From Halomonas sp. KG2 (GTDB lineage: Bacteria > Pseudomonadota > Gammaproteobacteria > Pseudomonadales > Halomonadaceae), in NCBI GenBank assembly GCA_030440445.1, contig CP098528.1, forward strand, positions 4,030,001 to 4,094,000: a stretch of DNA of 64,000 nt. Direction: 5' to 3'. Below, one piece after another: positions 1 to 10,300 of this stretch (position 1 is the first letter of the stretch; each line of letters opens with the position of its first letter). Below the pieces are notes generated by a model. The model worked only from the letters and a program-made list of their open reading frames with translations, searched no databases and had not been told where the DNA came from. A program made the position numbers and the translations under genes.

Positions 1-1390
1 TCGTATCAGCACCTTCAGTCACGGCGTTGGTATCGTCTTTGGCGGTCGGCGCGTCATCGACGATCTTGATATTGAGATCGCCGCTATCTGTCGAGCCATC
101 CTCGTCGGTGGCCGTCACGGTGATGCTGTCCATCAGGTCATCAACGTTCTCGCTCGGTGCCGTGGTCAGCTCATAGCTGTAGTCGAGAGTGATAGTGCCG
201 TCAGCGGTCTGGCTGTAGCCGTTGAGGGTCAGCTCGCCGTACTGGGTGGTCAGGCTTTGCGGCGTATCGCCCAGCGCTTCCACCTGCGCCTTGCTCAGTT
301 CGAGAGTCGCCGGATCGCCGTTCTCGTCGGTATACGCCAGCGTCACCGCGCCCGTGTCCCGCAGGCCGTCCAGGGCGGTCAGCGTCAGGCTGGATTCGAC
401 GCGGATGTCATCAGCGTCCGGCGCGGAGCCGTCCGCCAAGCCGCTCTCGAACACCACCTGATCAGTGATGTTGCCGTTCGGCGTGGTGGCGTCGTGGTCG
501 TTGGGCACCTCGACGGTCACGCCGTCATCGCTGCCGTTGACCGTAATGGTCAACGTGGCATCGTCCGCATCACTGTCGCCGTCGGTCAGCGTATAGCTGA
601 ACACTTCCTCCAACTGCTCACCGTCGCTTAGGCCTTGCACCGTGAGGTTGGCGTTGTCGAGCGTGTAGGTATAGCTGCCATCAGGATTAAGCGTCAGGGT
701 GCCGTACTCGCCGTCGATCACCAAGGTGCCGCCGCTGTCGGTGGCGTCGTTGCCCGGTACGTTGTCGCTGGCCACGCCGGTCACCGTGGCACCGTCGGCG
801 CCCTGGGTATCGGCCACATCGCCCAGCGAGGCACCACTATCGCCCAGCACATTGCCAGTCGTGGTGAGAGCGCTGTCTTCCGTCACTGCGTTGGTGTCGT
901 CTTCGGCCACTGGCGCGTCGTCGACGATCTTGATGTTGAGATCGCCGCTGTCGGTCTGACCATCACGGTCGGTGGCGGTCACGGTGATGCTGTCCATCAG
1001 GTCATCGACGTTCTCGCTCGGTGCCGTGGTCAGCTCATAGCTGTAGTCGAGAGTAATAGTACCGTCAGCGGCCTGGCTGTAGCCGTTAAGGGTTAGCTCG
1101 CCGTACTGAGTGGTCAGTATTTGCGGATCGCTGCCCAGCGCTTCCACCTGCGCCTTGCTCAGCTCGAGATTCGCCGGATCACCGTTCTCGTCGGTATACG
1201 CCAGCGTCACCGCGCCCGTGTCCCGCAGGCCATCCGAGGCAGTGAGCGTCAGGCTGGATTCGACGCGGGTGTCATCAGCGTCCGGCGCGGAGCCGTCCGC
1301 CAGGCCGCTTTCGAACACCACTTGGTCAGTGATGTCGCCATCCGGCGTGATGGCGTCATGGTCGATCGGCACGTCGACGGAGACATCCCA
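1..1390 (-). repeat. VCBS / T1SS-143-like large repeats, period about 864 nt
   Basis: The sequence around 24 recurs around 888 (864 nt, 288 codons). Read on the minus strand it encodes phrases such as DLNIKIVDDAPVAEDDTNAV, GTLTLNPDGSYTYTLDN and SITVTATDRDGQTDSGDL, which are typical of VCBS and T1SS-143 repeats in large secreted adhesins. One full unit and parts of its neighbours are visible; the array probably continues left of the window. Confidence 0.8.
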
Positions 1391-4300
1391 ATCCACCGGC
1401 TTCTGATCGTCGTCGCTGCTGGTATTGCCGGCCGGGTCGGTGACCGTGGCGGTGACGCTGACATCGGTGTCGCCCGGCGAGACTGGGACTTCGACGCTAA
1501 CGCCGTTGTCCAGATCGTCCTGGGTGACCTCGCGCTCGTCGAGGACGTTGCCGTCCTTGTCAGTCACGACCAGGGTGTCGCCCACTTCGGTGCCGTCTTG
1601 CAGGGTGACTTGGGCGGTGACGGTGCCGTCGTCGCCGATCTCGTCCTGGCTGTAGGTGCCGTCATCGCCGCTACCGGTCAGCTCCACTGTGACCGCAGGC
1701 GGCACGCTGTCCACCAGCTTCTTATCATCGTCGCTGGCGGTATTGCCTGCCGGGTCGGTGACCGTGGCAGTGACGCTGACGTCGGTGTCGCCCGGCGAGA
1801 CCGGGACTTCGACGCTAACGCCGTTGTCCAGATCGTCCTGGGTGACCGTGCGCTCGTCGAGGACGTTGCCATCCTTGTCAGTCACGACCAGGGTGTCGCC
1901 CACTTCGGTGCCGTCTTGCAGGGTGACCTGGGCGGTGACCGTGCCGTCGTCGCCGATCTCATCCTGGCTGTAGGTGCCGTCATCGCCGCTACCGGTCAGC
2001 TCAACCGTGACCGCGGGCGGCACGTTGTCCACCGGCTTCTGATCGTCGTCGCTGGCGGTATTGCCCGCTGGATCAGTGACCGTGGCGGTGACGCTGACGT
2101 CGGTGTCGCCTTCGGCAACCGGCACTTCCACCGTAACGCCGTTTTCCAGGTCGTCCTGGGTGACCTCGCGCTCGTCGAGGACGTTGCCGTCCTTGTCGGT
2201 GACCACCAAGGTATCGCCGACTTCGGTGCCGTCTTGCAGGGTGACCTGGGCGGTGACCGTGCCGTCGTCACCGATCTCGTCCTGGCTGTAGGTGCCGTCG
2301 TCGCCGCTGCCGGTCAGCTCAACCGTGACCGCGGGCGGCACGTTGTCCACCGGCTTCTTATCGTCGTCGCTGGCGGTATTGCCCGCTGGATCGGTGACCG
2401 TGGCGGTGACGCTGACATCGGTGTCGCCCAGTGCCACCGGGACTTCGACGCTAACGCCGTTGTCCAGGTCGTCCTGGGTGACCGTGCGCTCGTCGAGGAC
2501 GTTGCCGTCCTTGTCAGTCACGACCAGGGTGTCGCCCACTTCGGTGCCGTCTTGCAGGGTGACGTCAGCGGTAACGGTGCCGTCGTCGCCGATCTCATCC
2601 TGGCTGTAGGTGCCGTCATCGCCGCTGCCGGTCAGCTCAACCATGACCGCGGGCGGTACGTTGTCTACCGGCTTCTCATCGTCGTCGCTGGCGGTATTGC
2701 CCGCTGGATCAGTGACCGTGGCGGTCACGCTGACGTCGGTGTCGCCAGGCGAGACTGGGACTTCGACGCTAACGCCGTTGTCCAGATCGTCCTGGGTCAC
2801 CGTGCGCTCGTCGAGGACGTTGCCGTCCTTGTCGGTGACCACCAAGGTATCGCCGACTTCGGTGCCGTCTTGCAGGGTGACGTCAGCGGTGACGGTGCCG
2901 TCGTCGCCGATCTCATCCTGGCTGTAGGTGCCGTCATCGCCGCTGCCGGTCAGCTCGACCGAGACCGCAGGCGGTACGTTGTCTACCGGCTTTTTATCGT
3001 CGTCGCTGGCGGTATTGCCCGCTGGATCAGTGACCGTGGCGGTGACGCTGACGTCGGTGTCGCCTTCGGCAACCGGCACTTCCACCGTAACGCCGTTTTC
3101 CAGGTCGTCCTGGGTGACCTCGCGCTCGTCGAGGACGTTGCCGTCCTTGTCAGTCACGACCAAGGTATCGCCGACTTCGGTGCCGTCTTGCAGGGTGACC
3201 TGGGCGGTGACCGTGCCGTCGTCGCCGATTTCATCCTGGCTGTAGGTGCCGTCGTCGCCGCTGCCGGTCAGTTCAACCGTGACCGCGGGCGGCACGTTGT
3301 CTACCGGCTTCTGATCGTCGTCGCTGGCGGTATTGCCCGCTGGATCGGTGACCGTGGCGGTGACGCTGACATCGGTGTCGCCCGGTGCCACCGGGACTTC
3401 GACGCTAACGCCGTTGTCCAGATCGTCCTGGGTGACTTCGCGCTCGTCGAGGACGTTGCCGTTCTTGTCGGTGACCACCAAGGTATCACCGACTTCGGTG
3501 CCATCTTGCAGGGTGACCTGGGCGGTAACGGTGCCGTCGTCGCCGATCTCATCCTGGCTGTAGGTGCCGTCATCGCCGCTGCCGGTCAGCTCGACCGAGA
3601 CCGCGGGCGGCACGTTGTCTACCGGCTTCTTATCATCGTCGCTGGCGGTATTGCCCGCTGGATCAGTGACCGTGGCGGTGACGCTGACGTCGGTGTCGCC
3701 CGGCGACACCGGGACCTCGACGCTGACGCCGTTGTCCAGGTCGTCCTGGGTGACCGGACGATTCAGCAGTTCATTACCGTCTTTGTCGGTAACAATCAGG
3801 GTATCGCCCACTTCGGTGCCGTCTTCCAGGGTGACCTGGGCGGTGACCGTACCGTCGTCGCCGATCTCATCCTGGCTGTAGGTGCCGTCATCGCCGCTGC
3901 CGGTCAGCTCGACCGTGACCGCGGGCGGCACGTTGTCTACCGGCTTCTCATCGTCGTCGCTGGCGGTATTGCCCGCAGGATCGGTGACCGTGGCGGTGAC
4001 GCTGACATCGGTGTCGCCCGGCGAGACAGGGACTTCGACGCTAACGCCGTTGTCCAGATCGTCCTGGGTGACCGGACGATTCAGCAGTTCATTACCGTCT
4101 TTGTCGGTAACAATCAGGGTATCGCCCACTTCGGTGCCGTCTTCCAGGGTGATCTGGGCGGTGACCGTGCCGTCGTCGCCGATCTCGTCCTGGCTGTAGG
4201 TGCCGTCATCGCCGCTGCCGGTCAGCTCAACCGTGACCGCGGGCGGCACGTTGTCTACCGGCTTCTCATCGTCGTCGCTGGCGGTATTGCCCGCTGGATC

Positions 4301-7300
4301 AGTGACCGTGGCGGTCACGCTGACGTCGGTGTCGCCAGGCGAGACTGGGACTTCGACGCTAACGCCGTTGTCCAGATCGTCCTGGGTCACCGGACGATTC
4401 AGCAGTTCATTACCGTCCTTGTCGGTGACCACCAAGGTATCGCCGACTTCGGTGCCGTCTTGCAGGGTGACGTCAGCGGTGACGGTACCGTCGTCGCCGA
4501 TCTCATCCTGGCTGTAGGTGCCGTCATCGCCGCTGCCGGTCAGCTCGACCGTGACCGCGGGCGGCACGTTGTCTACCGGCTTCTCATCGTCGTCGCTGGC
4601 GGTATTGCCCGCAGGATCGGTGATCGTGGCGGTGACGCTGACATCGGTGGCGCCCGGGGAGACCGGGACTTCGACGCTAACGCCGTTGTCCAGGTCGTCC
4701 TGGGTGACCTCGCGCTCGTCGAGGACGTTGCCGTCCTTGTCAGTCACGACCAGGGTGTCGCCGACTTCGGTGCCGTCTTGCAGGGTGACCTGGGCGGTGA
4801 CCGTGCCGTCATCGCCGATCTCGTCCTGGCTGTAGGTGCCGTCATCGCCGCTGCCGGTCAGCTCAACCGTGACCGCGGGCGGCACGTTGTCTACCGGCTT
4901 CTCATCGTCGTCGCTGGCGGTATTGCCCGCTGGATCAGTGACCGTGGCGGTCACGCTGACGTCGGTGTCGCCTTCGGCAACCGGCACTTCAACCGTAACG
5001 CCGTTGTCCAGGTCGTCTTGGGTGACCGGACGATTCAGCAGTTCATTACCGTCTTTGTCGGTAACAATCAGGGTATCACCTACCTCGGTGCCGTCTTGCA
5101 GGGTGACTTGGGCGGTGACGGTGCCGTCGTCGCCGATCTCGTCCTGGCTGTAGGTGCCGTCGTCACCGCTGCCGGTCAGCTCGACCGAGACAGTCGGCGG
5201 TACATCATCAATCGGCTCAATTGGCTTGCTATCGTCATCGTTGCTGGAATTGCCCGCTGGGTCGGTGACCGTGGCGGTCACGCTGACGTCGGTGTCGCCT
5301 TCGGCAACCGGTACTTCCACCGTAACGCCGTTGTTCAGGTCATCCTGGGTCACCGTGCGCTCGTCGAGGACGTTGCCATCCTTGTCGGTCACGACCAGAG
5401 TGTCGCCGACCTCGGTGCCGTCTTCCAGGGTAACCTGAGCGGTGACGGTGCCATCGTCGCCGATCTCATCCTGGCTGTAAGTGCCGTCGTCACCGCTGCC
5501 GGTCAGCTCGACCGAGACAGTCGGCGGTACATCATCAATCGGCTCAATTGGCTTGCTATCGTCATCGTTGCTGGAATTGCCCGCTGGGTCGGTGACCGTG
5601 GCGGTCACGCTGACGTCGGTGTCGCCTTCGGCAACCGGTACTTCCACCGTAACGCCGTTGTTCAGGTCATCCTGGGTCACCGTGCGCTCGTCGAGGACGT
5701 TGCCGTCCTTGTCGGTGACCACCAAGGTATCGCCGACCTCGGTGCCGTCTTCCAGGGTGATCTGGGCGGTAACGGTACCGTCGTCGCCGATCTCATCCTG
5801 GCTGTAAGTGCCGTCGTCACCGCTGCCGGTCAACTCGACCGAGACTGCGGGCGGTACGTCATCGATCGGCTCGATCGGCTTGCTGTCATCGTCGCTGGCG
5901 GTATTGCCCGTCGGGTCGGTGACCGTGGCGGTCACGCTCACATCGGTGTCGCCTTCGGCAACCGGCACTTCCACCGTAACGCCGCTGTCCAAATCGTCCT
6001 GGGTCACCGTGCGCTCGTCGAGGACGTTGCCGTCCTTGTCGGTGACCACCAAGGTATCGCCTACTTCGGTGCCCTCTTCCAAGGTAACCTGGGCGGTAAC
6101 GGTGCCGTCGTCGCCGATCTCATCCTGACTATAGATGCCGTCGTCACCGCTGCCGGTCAGCTCGACCGAGACAGTCGGCGGTACGTCATCAATCAGCTCA
6201 ATTGGCTTGCTGTCGTCATCGCTGTTGGAATTACCGGCCGGGTCGGTGACCGTAGCGGTCACGCTGACGTCGGTGTCGCCTTCGGCAACAGGTACTTCCA
6301 CCGTGACGCCATTATCCAGGTTGTCCTGGGTGACTTCTCCGTCAAAGAGGACATTGCCGTCCTTGTCGGTGACCGTCAGGGTGTCGCCGACCTCGGTGCC
6401 GTCTTCCAGGGTGACCTGGGCGGTAACGGTACCGTCGTTGCCGATCTCGTCCTGACTGTAGGTGCCGTCACCGCCGCTGCCGGTCAGCTCCACCGAGACT
6501 GCAGGCGGCACGTTGTCTACCGGCTTCTTATCATCGTCGCTGGCGGTATTGCCCGCTGGATCGGTGACCGTGGCGGTGACGCTGACATCGGTGTCGCCCA
6601 GTGCCACCGGGACTTCGACGCTAACGCCGTTGTCCAGGTCGTCCTGGGTGACCGTGCGCTCGTCGAGGACATTGCCGTCCTTGTCGGTCACGACCAGGGT
6701 ATCGCCGACTTCGGTGCCGTCTTCCAGGGTGACCTGAGCGGTGACCGTGCCGTCGTCGCCGATCTCATCCTGGCTGTAGGTGCCGTCGTCACCGCTACCG
6801 GTCAGTTCAACCGTGACCGCGGGCGGTACGTTGTCTACCGGCTTCTTATCATCGTCGCTGGCGGTATTGCCCGCAGGATCGGTGATCGTGGCGGTGACGC
6901 TGACATCGGTGTCGCCTTCGGCAACCGGCACTTCCACCGTAACGCCGTTGTCCAGATCGTCCTGGGTGACCTCGCGCTCGTCTAGGACGTTGCCATCCTT
7001 GTCGGTCACGACCAGGGTATCGCCGACCTCGGTGCCGTCTTCCAGGGTGACCTGGGCGGTAACGGTGCCGTCGTCGCCGATCTCATCCTGGCTGTAGGTG
7101 CCGTCGTCGCCGCTGCCGGTCAGCTCAACCGTGACTGCGGGCGGTACGTTGTCTACTGGCTTCTTATCGTCGTCGCTGGCGGTATTGCCCGCCGGGTCGG
7201 TGACCGTGGCGGTGACGCTGACGTCGGTGTCGCCTTCGGCAACAGGCACTTCCACCGTAACGCCGTTGTCCAAGTCGTCTTGTGTAATCGGACGATTCAG

Positions 7301-10300
7301 CAGTTCATTACCGTCCTTGTCGGTGACCACCAAGGTATCGCCAACTTCGGTGCCGTCTTGCAGGGTGACCTGGGCGGTGACCGTGCCGTCGTCGCCGATC
7401 TCGTCCTGGCTGTAGGTGCCGTCGTCGCCGCTGCCGGTCAGCTCAACCGTGACCGCGGGCGGTACGTTGTCTACCGGCTTCTTATCGTCGTCGCTGGCGG
7501 TATTGCCCGCTGGATCGGTGACCGTGGCGGTGACGCTGACGTCGGTGTCGCCATCGGCAACCGGCACTTCCACCGTAACGCCGTTGTCCAGGTCGTCTTG
7601 GGTGACCGGACGATTCAGCAGTTCATTACCGTCTTTGTCGGTAACAATCAGGGTATCACCTACCTCGGTGCCGTCTTGCAGGGTGACCTGGGCGGTGACG
7701 GTGCCGTCGTCGCCGATCTCGTCCTGGCTGTAGGTGCCGTCATCGCCGCTGCCGGTCAGCTCAACCGTGACCGCAGGCGGCACGTTGTCTACCGGCTTCT
7801 GATCGTCGTCGCTGGCGGTATTACCCGCTGGGTCGGTGACCGTGGCGGTGACGCTGACATCGGTGTCGCCCTCGGCAACCGGTACTTCCACCGTAACGCC
7901 GTTGTCCAGATCGTCCTGGGTGACTTCGCGCTCGTCGAGGACGTTGCCATCCTTGTCGGTCACCGTCAGGGTGTCGCCGACCTCGGTGCCGTCTTCCAGG
8001 GTGATCTGGGCGGTAACGGTACCGTCGTCGCCGATCTCATCCTGGCTGTAAGTGCCGTCGCCACCGCTGCCGGTCAACTCGACCGAGACTGCGGGCGGTA
8101 CGTCATCGATCGGCTCGATCGGCTTGCTGTCATCGTCGCTGGCGGTATTGCCCGTCGGGTCGGTGACCGTGGCGGTCACGCTCACATCGGTGTCGCCTTC
8201 GGCAACCGGCACTTCCACCGTAACGCCGCTGTCCAAATCGTCCTGGGTCACCGTGCGCTCGTCGAGGACGTTGCCATCCTTGTCGGTCACGACCAGGGTG
8301 TCGCCTACTTCGGTGCCGTCTTGCAGGGTGACCTGGGCGGTGACCGTGCCGTCATCGCCGATCTCATCCTGGCTGTAGGTACCGTCGTCGCCGCTGCCGG
8401 TCAGTTCAACCGTGACCGCGGGCGGTACGTTGTCTACCGGCTTCTTATCATCGTCGCTGGCGGTATTACCGGTCGGGTCGGTGACCGTGGCGGTGACGCT
8501 GACATCGGTGTCGCCAGGCGAGACTGGGACTTCGACGGTTACGCCGTTGTCCAAATCGTCCTGGGTGACCGGACGATTCAGCAGTTCATTACCGTCCTTG
8601 TCGGTGACCACCAAGGTATCGCCGACTTCGGTGCCGTCTTGCAGAGTGACTTGGGCGGTGACCGTGCCATCGTCACCAATCTCATCCTGACTGTAGGTGC
8701 CGTCGTCGCCGCTGCCGGTCAGCTCGACCGAGACAGTCGGCGGTACATCATCGGTCGGCTCGATTGGCTTGCTATCGTCATCGCTGGCGGTATTGCCCGT
8801 CGGGTCGGTGACCGTGGCGGTCACGCTGACGTCGGTGTCACCTTCGGCAACCGGTACTTCCACCGTAACGCCGTTGTTCAGGTCATCCTGGGTCACCGTG
8901 CGCTCGTCGAGGACGCTGCCGTCCTTGTCGGTCACGACCAGAGTGTCGCCGACCTCGGTGCCGTCTTCCAGGGTAACCTGAGCGGTGACGGTGCCATCGT
9001 TGCCGATCTCATCCTGGCTGTAAGTGCCGTCGTCACCGCTGCCGGTCAGCTCGACCGAGACAGTCGGCGGTACATCATCGATCGGCTCGATTGGTTTGCT
9101 ATCGTCATCGCTGCTGGAATTACCGGCCGGATCGGTGACTGTGGCGGTCACGCTGACGTCGGTGTCGCCTTCGGCAACCGGTACTTCCACCGTGACGCCG
9201 TTGTCTAGATCGTCCTGGGTGACTTCTCCGTCAAAGAGGACGTTGCCATCCTTGTCGGTCACCGTCAGGGTGTCGCCCACTTCGGTGCCGTCTTCCAGAG
9301 TGACCTGGGCGGTAACGGTGCCGTCGTCGCCGATCTCATCCTGGCTGTAGGTGCCGTCGTCACCGCTGCCGGTCAGCTCGACCGAGACAGTCGGCGGTAC
9401 ATCATCGATCGGCTCGATTGGTTTGCTATCGTCATCGCTGCTGGTATTGCCGACCGGATCGGTAACCGTGGCGGTGACGCTGACATCGGTGTCGCCTTCG
9501 GCAACCGGTACTTCCACCGTAACGCCGTTGTCCAGGTCACCCTGGGTCACCGTGCGCTCGTCGAGGACGTTGCCATCCTTGTCGGTGACCACCAAGGTGT
9601 CACCTATTTCGGTGCCGTCTTCCAGGGTGACCTGGGCGGTAACGGTGCCGTCGTCGCCGATCTCGTCCTGACTATAGATGCCGTCGTCACCGCTGCCGGT
9701 CAGCTCGACCGAGACAGTCGGCGGTACATCATCGATCGGCTCGATTGGCTTGCTGTCGTCATCGCTGCTGGTATTGCCGACCGGATCGGTAACCGTGGCG
9801 GTGACGCTGACATCGGTGTCGCCTTCGGCAACCGGTACTTCCACCGTAACGCCGTTGTCCAGATCGTCCTGGGTCACCGTGCGCTCGTCGAGGACGTTGC
9901 CGTCCTTGTCGGTGACCACCAAGGTATCGCCTACCTGGGTGCCCTCTTTCAAGGTGACGTCAGCGGTGACCGTGCCGTCGTCGCCGATCTCATCCTGACT
10001 GTAGGTGCCGTCGTCACCGCTGCCGGTCAGCTCGACCGAGACAGTCGGCGGTACATCATCGATCGGCTCGATTGGTTTGCTATCGTCATCGCTGCTGGAA
10101 TTACCGGCCGGATCGGTGACTGTGGCGGTCACGCTGACGTCGGTGTCGCCTTCGGCAACCGGTACTTCCACCGTGACGCCGTTGTCCAGATCGTCCTGGG
10201 TGACTTCTCCGTCAAAGAGGACGTTGCCATCCTTGTCGGTCACCGTCAGGGTGTCGCCCACTTCGGTACCGTCTTCCAGAGTGACCTGGGCGGTAACGGT

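Noticed and set aside
1121..6985. 1,954-codon plus-strand open frame (and a second one, 7280-9208) opposite the adhesin
   Set aside because: It is the mirror of the repeat array: GC-rich repeats of a length divisible by three keep antisense frames open. The minus strand gives recognisable adhesin domains, a start and a ribosome site; the plus-strand protein is low-complexity and matches nothing.
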